Part shown: piece after piece, positions 19,401 to 30,503 of the stretch | Position numbering within the stretch: the stretch's first letter is position 1 | Layout: each line of letters opens with the position of its first letter | Assembly (NCBI GenBank): GCA_950097015.1 | Contig: CATNEN010000001.1 | Coordinates: 19,968,501 to 20,032,500 of the forward strand | Origin: Macrostomum hystrix | Lineage: Eukaryota; Platyhelminthes; Macrostomidae | Direction: 5' to 3' | DNA length: 64,000 nucleotides | Program-made: the position numbers and the translations under genes | The notes under the pieces: generated by a model | Database searches by the model: none | The model's input: only the letters and a program-made list of their open reading frames with translations | What the model was told of the DNA's origin: nothing

Positions 19401-21439
19401 GCACCAGATAATTTTTTGTATGTAATCCACTTTGCCTGTTTGTCGTGTCTATCTCGCTTGTGTTAAGCTAGCTTAGTTACTCTGTATTATACATACTCAG
19501 AAAAGACAGTCTTATTGCGACCGTTAAAAAGACTGATTAATACGCTGAGAAGAGATCCGTTGGGCTCATAGGACTCACAGGCCGTGGATTTCATGCCCAA
19601 TATTTCTGTATCATTGTCGCATAATTTTCTGAGATATTTTATCTAGATATCTGGATAACACCCCTAATTTCGTCTCTCCCGTATTTTCGAATAGCGTAGT
19701 TTCCATTATCAGAACTGCACCAGTTCAGTACAGCAGTCGTCTGAATTTCATGAATCCCACTAGTAAGTTCCTCGCATTCTACGATAGACACAGATAGCGG
19801 TCAACCAAGGCATGGACCGTTCGCGCTTCAATCAGGTCAAGTGTCTAGTAACCGTCACGATATGTGAGATGCTTAATAATGAAAGTTTTTTGCTTGAAAA
19901 CCCGCATTAGAAAAAAATGAAATATGTCGTGCCTACGCTTATAACGCTGAGGCGTTGGTTAGAGAATTTTCGAGATGATTAACTCGTCTACTCTAACCAC
20001 TATATATCCTATCCCCCAGGTTCCTGGCTGCATCATCGTAGCAAGGTCGAGACGAAAAGCTTGCATCGCTTTCAATCAGAAGTCCGCCGATTCTGCTTGG
20101 CTACGGGCATGACCTGTGGGTTTTCCGTTAGACTATGTTACATTGTGTGATTATCGCTTTTCACCCACTGGGGCTCGAGTCCTCTACGGTATCTATAAAT
20201 GCTCTTATACCGACTCAAAATTAGTTATTGAAATTCAAAATTCAAATTAGTATTTAACTGTAGGAGTGCCAAACCTTTTTAGAGCCGTTTCGACCTTCTG
20301 TCAGAACTCTAGCTAATTAGTAGGTGGTGGATAGGTGAATATTCAGCAGCTCATTTTTTATTTCAGGTGATACTTCCGAGTTTCTAGCAATATGCCGAAC
20401 TTGGCAGCAGGAGCTGTCAAATTTATCTCTAAAAGACGATACTATCAAGCTGACTAGAAGGTCGCCAACCGAGGATGTCCGCTTTAAGCTGCAGCAGTTG
20501 GCCAGTGAGCGGGCATTTCTTATTCGGCATGCAGCAGCAGAAACTGGCCAGAAGCTTAATCGGCTTCTCAATAGAACCCTGAGCAAGTTGACGGCAAAGG
20601 CTCAAGCACTTGTCCGACAGCACAACGCAAGCTCCCCACCAAATGCTGCGATTGATCTGGCATCTATCTGGTCCAACAGCCTAGAAGGCAGTCACCCGGA
20701 TTATGCGCAAAAGCGGCAGGCTGTAAAGCTTCTGCAGCTTCATCTGAGGATTAGCGAGGAGGCAGCTCTGGTGCGCAAGGAAGTGAGGCGCGCGTCCTTT
20801 TTTTTCGCCAACGCGTTGCTTCGAACGCGCACTGAGTTGGATTGCCAAGTTGGCGGCCCCAAGACAACACTACTCCATCTCCGAGCGAGCGGTATCGAAC
20901 AGTTAATTAGACGCCACGCTGCTATGTTTTCCTCTGAGAAGGTTATTTTTACGTCACTGCTGTCCTTGCAGCTTTCTACAGGTAAATCAGGCTGTTTTTT
21001 ATTCATCCGTCAAATTTTGCGTGTCCATTTTCAGCGCCTAGGTCAGCAAGTTAATGTGCGGGTCGCTAATGACAGCAGTCATATATTTTTTATTTGCTCT
21101 GATTCAGTTACGTCGTATCTAAACATATAAAAATTAAAACTGTATCTCCGTGTGTTGTCCCAAATTTATGTATGTATATGTATTTAGAATATCTAATTCT
21201 GCGGAAGAATGGATATGCTGTAGAAGAGATTTTGAATCCCAGAATAATTACAATAATTTCTTTTCTGTGGGTATCAATTCCATAGATTTTAACAGCTAGT
21301 AACCTCAACCTCCTTAACCTCCTTAACGTTCGTACCAATCTTGAATGCTCCATCAGAGACTTCGCGATCGCAACCCGAGGAGTCTTCTGACGAGGATTCC
21401 ATTAATACTACCGACGAAGATGACGAGGAAGATGTGTGA
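16484..21439 (+). CDS. KDZ transposase, nine exons, 754 aa
   Basis: Exons: 16,484-16,581; 16,776-17,082; 17,163-17,268; 17,655-17,896; 18,078-18,185; 18,270-18,622; 18,856-19,208; 20,367-20,981; 21,357-21,439. Every junction has GT-AG and phases agree throughout (2,265 nt with stop). Domains: basic N-terminus; KDZ-associated cysteine cluster about residues 95-130 (CSICGK, CEKCHLLEVCDNC); CPSCY near 285; then the RNase H-fold core with LMLDACF (about 317), SYDIGCK (about 430) and GLTDGESCERLWS (about 474) supplying the acidic triad. A long helical region and an acidic tail follow. It would cut and insert the element in the nucleus. The start follows a 5' UTR acceptor (TTTAG at 16,480). Donors at 17,897 and 18,623 are weak. 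Confidence 0.88.
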
Positions 21440-21779
21440 CGCATGAAACAGTTACAGGCGCTTTGTCTTCCATGAACACTGCCACTAACTTTTACTGTGT
21501 CCCAACGTATTTCCTGTATTTACTGTATTTCCTCTTCCGTAATGCTTGCTTTAACACTGTTAGCCTCTTTGTTATTAGACAAAATAGCATTGCTGAGAGA
21601 TTAATAGCTTGGACAAGAAGAATAATACTGAGAAGAAACTAGTTGGAGCGTTGCATTTTGTTTTTAATGTAAAAACATGCAGTTTTCTACGGTTTACTCG
21701 TCAATATGTGCTGGTTTTGGTTCGGAAACTTTTTTTATTTCATCGTTTGATAAGTTCATACAAAAGCTAGAGATGCGGT

Positions 21780-21935
21780 AAGCAGGGATTCTGAAAGTAG
21801 AGCAGGGATTGAGAGAGTATAGTAGACCTGGGGAAAGCAGGGATTCAGAGAGTATAGTAGACCTGGGGAAAGCAGGGATTCAGAGAGTATAGTAGACCTG
21901 GGGAAAGCAGGGATTCAGAGAGTATAGATACTGCC
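21780..21935. repeat. 35-bp tandem repeat
   Basis: About four copies of a unit containing AGAGAGTATAGTAGACCTGG and GGAAAGCAGGGATTC. Confidence 0.85.
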
Positions 21936-22294
21936 TTAGGCTCAACTAACTTTAACTCAACTAACTAACTCAATTAACTTTAGGCTCAACAACTAACAAT
22001 TAAGGTAGTTATTAGAATGTAGATAGTGCTTTCAGTGAAAAGAGACCAAGATTTGCAAGCAAATAGTCCTTTTGTTGTTCTGGAGGTGATTCGGAAACAA
22101 AATAAACGCTACACACAATAGTTAGCAAATGATGCATTTTACGATTTTGTTCTGAAAAAACGTTTCTGGCAATTTTAACCCAGTGGGATGACTTTTAACA
22201 TGATGCATGTATTATGTTTCTACATATACAGTATAACAAGCTGTACTCATGCACATATATATTCAAATCTTAAACGGTATCCATTCGTACTACT

Positions 22295-22419
22295 GTCAGT
22301 AGTATATGGCTGTCGTCGGTGTCCCAATAGATTTGAGCACAGTTTATCGAGTCGGATTCGATTGGAAATCAATCTAGAAACAATTTCCTACACGACTGAG
22401 TTGGTTTCATGATTTCAAA
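22295..22419. repeat. 125-bp dispersed repeat, copy 2
   Basis: Direct copy of 13,335-13,459 with a handful of substitutions, inside the KDZ element. Confidence 0.85.
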
Positions 22420-22774
22420 TGATCTCAACTCGAACTTATTAACCTGGAATGTCACCTAGAAAAATTGACGAAATAGATAGGAAATATACACTACAATTGC
22501 GGAAACATTCTTGACGCCGCAGGCTTACTTATTGACCCCGGATTTCGACAGGGATCACTTGTACGTCTATCCCAGAGTACGGGAAATTAAGTCAAGTACA
22601 CCTAATCCGATGTATTTCGACGCGTAAAGTCGAATTTCGACGTCCCTAAGCTTGTTCGAGTCGAAATAAAAGAGTTACAGGCAAATATGTCTGCCTTTTC
22701 CCTCCTAGGCCGTAGTAGACTGGCATTCAATTTTTTATGTTCCAGGAGTAATGTACAGCATCATCCATGCGGAA

Positions 22775-23205
22775 CAGTGGCGGATCCAGGAATTCTGTTT
22801 GGGGGGCGGACTGTCGGGGTACCAATGACATCGCAGATGGGGGGCGCCAATGACATCGCAGATGGGGGGCACCAATGATATCGCAGATGGGGGGCGCCAA
22901 TGACATCGCAGATGGGGGGCGCCAATGACATCGCAGATGGGGGCACCAATGACATCGCAGATGGGGGGCGCCAATGACATCGCAGATGGGGGCACCAATG
23001 ACATCGCAGATGGGGGCACCAATGACATCGCAGATGGGGGCACCAATGACATCGCAGATGGGGGCGCCAATGGCGGGGTAGGCTTTGTCAGGCTTTGGGG
23101 ACCTAGTTGAATCCTTTCCGTAAGGTCGGTGTGGGCGTCGGTGGGGACGCCATAAAGCCCTGACCGAAATTTTAGGGGGCGGCTGCCCCCTCAATCCACC
23201 CTCTG
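22775..23205. mobile_element. Nonautonomous hAT-like element with inner minisatellite
   Basis: Begins CAGTGGCGGATCCAGG and ends TCAATCCACCCTCTG, the imperfectly inverted CAGNGGCGGAT type of terminus common in animal hAT-like miniature elements. Its centre (22,822-23,070) is an array of about ten 23-25 bp units containing CCAATGACATCGCAGATGGG. Repeats of this design open frames on both strands, none credible. Confidence 0.6.
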
Positions 23206-25669
23206 ATGCTCACGTACAGATCCTTATTACTCGTATAAGTTGGACTGAGCAAAAGATGTGACTGCGGCTGCATCAGTAGGAAGCAGTGCAACTATACAGA
23301 AGATAAAAGTTTGCTTGCTGTCAAAGCCAAACCGCCAAACAATTAAAACGAAGCCCTAAAAATAGTGCAGCGATCCGTTTCAGCGAAAGAAACCATTCAA
23401 CCCATAGAGCCAGAAGATTTACCATTACAGGGCCCGCTCAGCAACGAGGCTTGCGAAGTGCGTGATGCACAGAGGCCATCAGTATAAGGAGCTTCGGCGC
23501 GCCCCAAACTTGATGACACCGGCAGAAAAAATTTCCGCAGGCAAACGATCGCCACAGCCTGCTGAAGTCAACCCCGATCAACGTACATTTACCTGTAGCC
23601 ACTGAAGTTATACATTTGAATCAGACATAGCGAGATGACAGGGACTGCTGGCTGCAGGAAAGTCACTATAACTAAAAATCGGATTTTTTTCTATCCTCAG
23701 TAGCTTTGATATAAATAATATATATAATGCATGCTTTTGACGGTTTATAAAGTTGAGTCAGTCCAAAAGCATGCTTTAACTTAAGTAAATGCATTATTTT
23801 CTTACCGCCTGGAAAGTCCCATTGTCTACTTCGTACGAGCGTATGACTATTTCTCACTTAGATTTGGGAGCAATGTAGTAAAGAACGGCTACAAGTGCAC
23901 CAATGTTTTGACCGAGGGCACTTTTACGATTGGTGAACCATTGACCATTAATTGTCATTACTCCTTTTTAGCGTATTATATAACCCCCCTAAAGGCGGGC
24001 GCCATCACTGCGAGACATTAGTCAGAAGAGAAACACTGCAAGCACATGTTAAAGCGAGCCTCGACCGACAGGCGCCTGGTGATGGAAGTTGGTCAGAGTG
24101 TATACCGATACTGCTCGACGTATATTGATCTGATCACTGAGTATCGCGTCATTGTTTGCACGAAAACAAAAAATATGCGTATTAATCTGTGAGAAACTGA
24201 CGCTAAAATTTCAGCTATTTCCCTGGTTACTTGTTCTAGTGTGGTATTTCGCAATGCAGTTTTTTAACCCTAAGAGACAGATATGCTAGTATAGTGTCTA
24301 GTATAGTGCCTTTAATTTCTTGCTACATTTTGAAGAGAAACCAAATGCTGCAAGTCACATAATAGGTTCATTGGCTAAAACGTTATGATGCAGATATGCA
24401 CCCGCCACGCCGGATTTCCGATCCACGGCGAGCCATTACACAAATACTCTTATATAGACCCATTACGCTTAAAATATTGCATGCAATTTATTATGCAATT
24501 TACATTCAGTGTGCGATGACTTTATATGCCGCTGCCGGTATTAGGAAGTGGCTTCTATCCAGCCGTGTGTATTGTAAGGCTTATTTGCGCGAATTTGGGT
24601 CTCATTAGGCTAACTACATCTACATGTAACCCCTTGCAGCACTGCAGCTCCAGTGCCGTTGACTGCAGCTCAGGCCACATTAGTCGCTAGTCACCTCTTC
24701 AGCTACATGTACATGCACCACCATACAAGTATCTCAACATGGGGTTAGGCGAGAAGAAAAGTATTTTGTCTTCGAATCCAGCAGCTCAGGCATCAATGAC
24801 GCCAGTGTCATGTTACGTGTACATCAGATGCAAAATTAAGTATCCAGACTTGGGAAGTAATTCGTATGCATCCGACACAGTAATTCGGCTAGCCAGGCTC
24901 CATAGTAGCAGTTTTATACATGTATTTTTACTGGCTGCGCCATGTTAGCAGACGACAGGGAGAGTCAGACAACGGAAAGCTAAGAGAGCCGACGGCTGAG
25001 AGGAAGGGCTGACATCTCCGCGCAGCCATTAACTTGCGTTTACAGTAGACAACCCTTTCTAATTACCAACAAGCTGATATAATAAGTCAGCCAGAAATGA
25101 ATGGCCGATGAAAATTTAACATTCATAGATTACCGACGCTTTAAATGTATGTACAGACGTGTACACGGGCATGAAGAGTAAAGCTTTGCGACATAGTTCA
25201 ATACGTTCATAGTTCAATTAGAACTATGCGACAGCATGATGCTCCCGATGTCTATAACATATAATATAGCTATCACAGCCCCTACCCCATAGTCAGCACA
25301 GTGGCAGTCAGCGCTAAAATAAAAGATCAAAACGGACCATTTCAGTTGTAAGACCATAATTTTTATCAAAGGGCGGCTTAGGGAAAAAAATTGCGCCTCC
25401 ATAGTCATCTGACTCAACGCTGGGTATCTATGCAATTCCGGAAGTACTAGTGTGTAATGAATCCACTACAGTGTAGTCTGTGAAGGGCGTATATTTAAAA
25501 TGATGACAATATTTTGTAAACTGATTTACAAATGCGAATGCAGTTTGCACACCTTAAAACAGATGGAACATAAAAACGTTGTTCATTGATTGGTTTACAA
25601 AAGACCCAATAAAAGGCGCATTGGCGTCTTCTTCGTACCTAGCTCAGCGAATTAGCCCCACAACCATTT

Positions 25670-27406
25670 TTAACAAACATACTTGCTGTCACTGCAGCCA
25701 ATACGCACGATCAGACCGCCGCTGCTACCCCCACGACCAACGCGAATAATTTGGCCGCTGCTGCCAACGCGGACTGGCTGGACAACGCCACCGCCATTGC
25801 TGCCGCTGCCCACGCGGACTGGCTGGACAACGCCACCGCCATTGCTGCCGCTGCCCACGCGGACTGGCTGGACAACGCCACCGCCATTGCTGCCGCTGCC
25901 CACGCGGACTGGCTGGACAACGCCACCGCCATTGCTGCCGCTGCCCACGCGGACTGGCTGGACAACGCCACCGCCATTGCTGCCGCTGCCCACGCGGACT
26001 GGCTGGACAAAGCCACTGCCGCTGGGGCCGTGATTGTCATTGGATTGTTCAATTGGATTTATTGAGAACTGTATATTTCTTATACACTCCCAAATGGCTT
26101 GGAGCTGTTCGGCACTTAGCTTCTTAGGGGGTCGGTCGGTCGGTATGCCAGCTGGCCAGTTAATCCAATGCTTCGCATACTTTTGGTACGTGAGCTTTCC
26201 GGCGCCGCCACCTTTAACTAAAAAGGATACAGCGAAAAGTCATGACTCATGAGCAATACTGTCATACTGTGCCATAGCATAATAGACTACTAAAGCTTTA
26301 AGGCTTATAGGCTTATGCTTTTTAAAAATGACGACGGAAAAAATATTTCTACAGAGCACACATTAGAAAATATATTATACTACAACCAAAACATTTTTGT
26401 GCGATGATTGAGTGCACTTACGTAAATTCATGACAAAATTTGCTTAATAATAACCTAATTACGCTACCTCTCAGATTAAAGACAACACTTAATCGTTTGC
26501 AGAACTATTTTTTGTTACACCGTACACCGTGACCGTATGAAATATTTTTGTCCTAATTCTCATCATATTTCTAATTTTATAAATCATTCCGGATGCTTTT
26601 TTAAAAAAAAACTTACCAAAAGCTTTCAAAAGGCTGAAGCTGACCTTTTTTCGGAGGGCGATAGCCGAAAACCGCGTTGTCGAATTTGTTTTTTCAAATA
26701 TTTTCTGTAAGAAAGAAACAAATACTCAGTAAACTTTGTAATTATGCCCACAGAACAAATATTTAAGTGTTTTTGCTAAATGTCACATCTCACTTCAACA
26801 AGCCCAGATTTAATTAGCTCGCCGGCTACATTTGACGTTTCGTACGAAAGAAGTTTGCCGGAAGGCAAACGAATGCAAGCTGACAGGGCGGCGTTTTCAG
26901 TTTCGCAAACTCGCATCTGCGAAAAAAATAATTCACGTATGAAACAGAAAATTTCATGCAATTGGTAACTAGGTGTGGAAATGAATAGATTAATATGCAT
27001 CAATTCTTCAATGATTTACAAATACATGTAACACCAAAGCATAAGGCACTCAGAAAAACTTTCCTACAGTAAATTAGCACCAAGAAAATGAAAATAAGAT
27101 TTCATACAAGCTGCCTGGCCATAAGCTTTATCTGAGTCTGCGAGCATTCGGACACTAAACCATCAGAACGAAGCAGCGCTTTACGCTTCAATTCGACCAA
27201 CTGGTCTGGCCTTAATTGCTTGAAGGCCGTTTTCAGATAATTGATGCGGTCTAAAGATTTTAAGAAAAGCTATTAATTAATAAGCAACTTGCAAATTTAG
27301 CGTCCGACAGTTAAGTACGCATAAAATCACCTGGAAACGAGCCTCTAGTATTTTTATAATTTTCGGCAATGAAAACATTCCACTTCGATGCTTTCCTGAA
27401 GCGCAT
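25670..27406 (-). CDS. KDZ partner protein, five exons, 325 aa
   Basis: Exons in reading order: 27,406-27,331; 27,250-27,108; 26,916-26,794; 26,704-26,617; 26,217-25,670. All have GT-AG edges and matching phases (978 nt with stop). The head (KASKWNVFIAENYK, then FPDRINYLKTAFKQLRPDQ) has an SxWNxF, HMG-box-like pattern. A central part (ETENAALSACIRLPSGKL) follows, then YQKYAKHWINWPAGIP. The C-terminal third is six 15-residue repeats (VGSGSNGGGVVQPVR) encoded by a 45-bp minisatellite. From memory, fungal KDZ elements carry an adjacent gene of similar layout (HMG-like head, later GWP-type motif). On that basis I infer a conserved accessory, perhaps DNA-binding, transposition factor. An earlier coding exon cannot be excluded. 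Confidence 0.72.
25751..26030. repeat. 45-bp coding minisatellite
   Basis: Six near-perfect 45-bp copies containing GGACTGGCTGGACAACGCCA, within the last exon of the KDZ partner gene (minus strand). All six frames stay largely open because 45 is divisible by three. The minus-strand frame that matches the spliced exon is the supported one. Confidence 0.9.
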
Positions 27407-27537
27407 CTGAAATGCACATAAAATTGGATAAATATGAGTTGACATTGGTAAGCTTAATTGGTCATTAGAGAAGGTCATTAGGGTAGACAGTACAGAATTG
27501 GTCATTCTCTACGCACAGCTCCACTGTTTCCAAAAAA

Positions 27538-28510
27538 AACGTCTGACTCCCCTGAAGCTCTGCTGTCTTCCCCTGAAGCTCCACTGCCTGCCCTAAACCT
27601 CCGTAGCCTGCCCTGAAGCTCCGCTGTCTATTCCTTAATCTCCGCTGCCTGCCCTAAAGCTCCGTCACCTGCCCTGAAGCTCCGCTGCCTGCCCTGATTC
27701 TCGGCTGCCTACCCTGAAGCTCTGCTGCCTGCCCTGTAGCTCGGCTGCCTGCCATGAAACTCCGCTGTCTATTCCTTAATCTCCGCTGCCTGCCCTAAAG
27801 CTCCGTCGCCTGCCCTGAAGCTCCGCCGCCTGCCCTGAAGCTCTGCTGCCTGCCCTGAAGCTCTGCTGCCTGCCCTGTAGCTCGGCTGCCTGCCCTGAAG
27901 CTCCGCCACCTGCCCTGTAGCTCGGCTGCCTACCCTGAAGCTCCGCCACCTGCCCTGAAGCTCCGCTGCCTGCCCTGAAGCTCGGCTGCCTACCCTGAAG
28001 CTCCGCCACCTGCCCTGTAGCTCCGCTGCCTGCCCTGTAGCTCGGCTGCCTACCCTGAAGCTCTGCTGCCTGCCCTGTAGCTCGGCTGCCTGCCATGAAA
28101 CTCCGCTGTCTATTCCTTAATCTCCGCTGCCTGCCCTAAAGCTCCGTCGCCTGCCCTGAAGCTCCGCCGCCTGCCCTGTAGCTCCGCTGTCTGCCCTGTA
28201 GCTCGGCTGCCTACCCTGAAGCTCCACTGCCTACCCTATAGCTCTGCTGCCTGCCCTGATGCTTGGCTGCCTACCATGAAGCTCCGCCACCTGCCCTGAA
28301 GCTCCGCTGCCTGCCCTGTAGCTTGGCTGCTTACCATGAAGCTCTGCCACCTGCACTGAAGCTCCGCTGCCTGCCCTGTAGCTCTGCTGCCTGCCCTGTA
28401 GCTCGGCTGCCTGCCCTGAAGCTCTGCTGCCTGCCCTGTAGCTCCACTGCCTACCCTATAGCTCTGCTGCCTGCCCTGAAGCTCCGCTCTGAAGCTCCGC
28501 TGCATGCCCT
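27538..28510 (-). repeat. 20-bp array, right (expanded)
   Basis: About 49 units of CTGCCCTGAAGCTCCGCTGC type, with variants (GTAGCTCGG, TATTCCTTAATCTCC) that recur in blocks, suggesting segmental duplication inside the array. Continues directly into the right TIR. Confidence 0.9.
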
Positions 28511-29757
28511 GAAGCCCTGCTGCTTTACACAAAAAGTCCCTATTTTTTTAAGCTTCACTGCCTTTTCTAAACTAAAGCTTTGCTATTGATCCCTAAACTT
28601 AAAAGGGCTCAAATGGGCGGCTAAAGCTCTTACTAAGTAGCTAATTAATAAAAGAAAAGAGCATTATACAAAACTAATATATTAAATATTTTTAAGAATG
28701 AAAAACAGTAGGAATAGCTAGTATAAAAACTTTATAAACCTGCTACTTTATAACTACTTTATAAACCTGAGCTTATAAAAATTTCTAATCTTGAAAATTA
28801 AATAAGTCAATAATTACTTAATTAGTAATAATTATGTACTTAGGCCTAGCTATTAAATAAACTTTTGTATCAATAAGAAACAACATGGCTAATTAATACA
28901 TTGAATATATATTTATATACATTTGCATAAAATCATAAGGCTAAGATTTTTTGTGGGGAAAAACAATAGGCCTATACTATAGCATCTTCTTATATACTAA
29001 AAATGAAATGCTTGGTTACTTTAATAGCTAAAAAGCAAGTATGATATTTTTGAATTAAAAAAGTTCCATAAAACTTGCATTTCTATATCAAATGCCTAAG
29101 AAGTTTGAAACTTTTTAGCTAGGCCTACTACTTTTAGCTAATCGAGTGTCCTGTCCTAGCAATTGTAGCACATGGAAAATTTGGTAAATGGTAGGCCTAA
29201 TGAAACCACAATTCAAAACTTATTTATGGAACATTCCAGTTAAATGGGTTGTATATTTGAATTATAAAAAAGAATCAATTGCAAAGGCTATTTAGTGTTT
29301 TTTATCAAAATAGCTGATAACTTTCTTCATAGAGTGTGTAGACAATTTTACTGATAGGCATGCATCTACCCATTTAGCAACCTGTCAAATACTTGGCAAT
29401 TGGCAATCAACTTTATAGCTAAATATTCTATTTAAAAAGCTGCCATCTTCTACTGCATGATTAGAACATGATTAGCAAATTATTAGAACAATTCTTTCAA
29501 AGCTCTAATTCGTCCCTTTTTACTAATACTACCTAGCTTTAACTGGAAAAATTCCGTTCCTATTTCCCATTATATAAAAAATTCCCTATTTAAAACGCTG
29601 CCATATCTTGAGCCATCGGAAGTGCTGTATCTAAATACATTATAAAGCCTAATTGGCTATAGCGAACATGATCTTTGATCATCGATCATGTTCGCTGAGC
29701 CAAATAGGCGGCGTTACTGTCATGATCGTAAAGGCTCTAAGGCTGTAAACACGGGTG
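28470..29757 (-). repeat. KDZ right terminal inverted repeat
   Basis: Reverse complement of 14,915-16,202, the same 1,288-bp length. It lies upstream of the minus-strand partner gene, about 1.1 kb away with the 20-bp array between. Confidence 0.92.
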
Positions 29758-29764
29758 GCGTGCT
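29758..29764. repeat. Target-site duplication, right (KDZ)
   Basis: GCGTGCT, identical to 14,908-14,914. Confidence 0.85.
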
Positions 29765-30170
29765 GCAGGACTATTTAAGCAAGCGCGCTGCGCCGCTCCC
29801 TCTAGGACCCGTTTCCCGGACTTTAACCTCCACATTTACCCTCCCCGACGGACCGGATCTCTCCGTCCGGACCGGATCGACCTCCTTCCACTTAGGGCTT
29901 AGACACTAGAGCTATAAGCTCAGACAAGCGCTCACAGGCTCATTGCCTGCTCCCCATCCATTAGTAGCGCAAGCCACCTCTTTAGGTGAGCCCTCAAATT
30001 GTGCCTTAGAGCTCCACTGGTGTGTTGGCCCCTGCCAGCTCATTTTAGTTTATCCCTTCTCTGCCTCTGCTATTTTTGCCCTACCTGCCCCCGAGAACGA
30101 CGAGACTGCAGCCCGCGGCCAACCGGCACTCAGATAACTAACCCGCGCAGCGGCTCGTAATTATTACTCA
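29765..30170. other. Short stretch between KDZ and Gypsy elements
   Basis: CT-rich sequence; an open stretch from the KDZ edge to about 29,909 may continue a frame from before 14,907, but it is unidentified. Confidence 0.4.
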
Positions 30171-30361
30171 TGTGGACTAAGGCAGAGAGACTGCGACTTA
30201 GAGTTGACGAAGATTTACAGCGATTTATTTATTGACTCACGAGTTAAATAGCAATCAGTGCCAAGGTGTAAAAGTGAGAGAGAAAGGCATGCACGCGGTT
30301 GATGTACATTAGACACCCAGAGAAGTGAACGCATATGTACGATGCATTGCCACACACTACA
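30171..30361 (-). repeat. 3' LTR of Gypsy element
   Basis: 191 bp, in plus-strand reading TGTGGACTAAGG to CACACACTACA. A short polypurine tract (GTGGGAGGAT in the element sense) lies just inside at 30,362-30,371. Confidence 0.92.
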
Positions 30362-30503
30362 ATCCTCCCACGCAAAGAAAAGAGAAGACTCGAAGGAAAT
30401 AAATAAATTCAAAAAGAATAAAAACGCAGCAAGTGATTGGTGCAACTTAAGCAATATTAAGACAGTCCATGAATGAGTTCAGCGCAGCCATTTAATCAAA
30501 AGT

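Larger units (their letters stand above)
21440..25669. other. Repeat-rich centre of the KDZ element, no gene
   Basis: Lies between the 3' ends of the two convergent genes. It holds a 35-bp tandem array (21,780-21,935), the 125-bp dispersed repeat (22,295-22,419) and a hAT-like nonautonomous element with an inner minisatellite (22,775-23,205). Otherwise it is AT-rich sequence in which I see no gene. Confidence 0.65.
14915..29757. mobile_element. Complete KDZ-type DNA transposon, 14.84 kb
   Basis: Bounded by CACCCGTGTTTACAGCC on the left and its complement GGCTGTAAACACGGGTG on the right, with a 7-bp (or 8-bp) duplication outside. TIRs are 1,288 bp each and almost identical by eye, implying recent insertion. 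Two spliced genes start near each TIR and converge: transposase 16,484-21,439 (+) and partner 27,406-25,670 (-). A 4.2-kb repeat-filled centre separates them. Neither gene shows a stop or frameshift, so the copy could be active. Confidence 0.9.

Noticed and set aside
22820-23194. 155-codon minus-strand frame with repeated CDVIGAPI
   Set aside because: Entirely a product of the 23-25 bp minisatellite in a miniature element; several frames are open at once.
24700-24950. Possible tRNA-like segment (TTCGAATCC near 24,771)
   Set aside because: No matching acceptor, D or anticodon arms could be built around it.
25683-26065. Plus-strand frames over the 45-bp repeat (TRTGWTTPPPLLPLP; HADWLDNATAIAAAA)
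   Set aside because: Open only because the repeat length is a multiple of three. The minus-strand frame has phase-consistent splice sites and non-repeat coding sequence upstream.
27538-28510. Possible CRISPR-like or coding repeat array
   Set aside because: Units are contiguous 20-bp tandem repeats without unique spacers. The long frames arise because three units make 60 bp. It is a minisatellite next to a transposon TIR.
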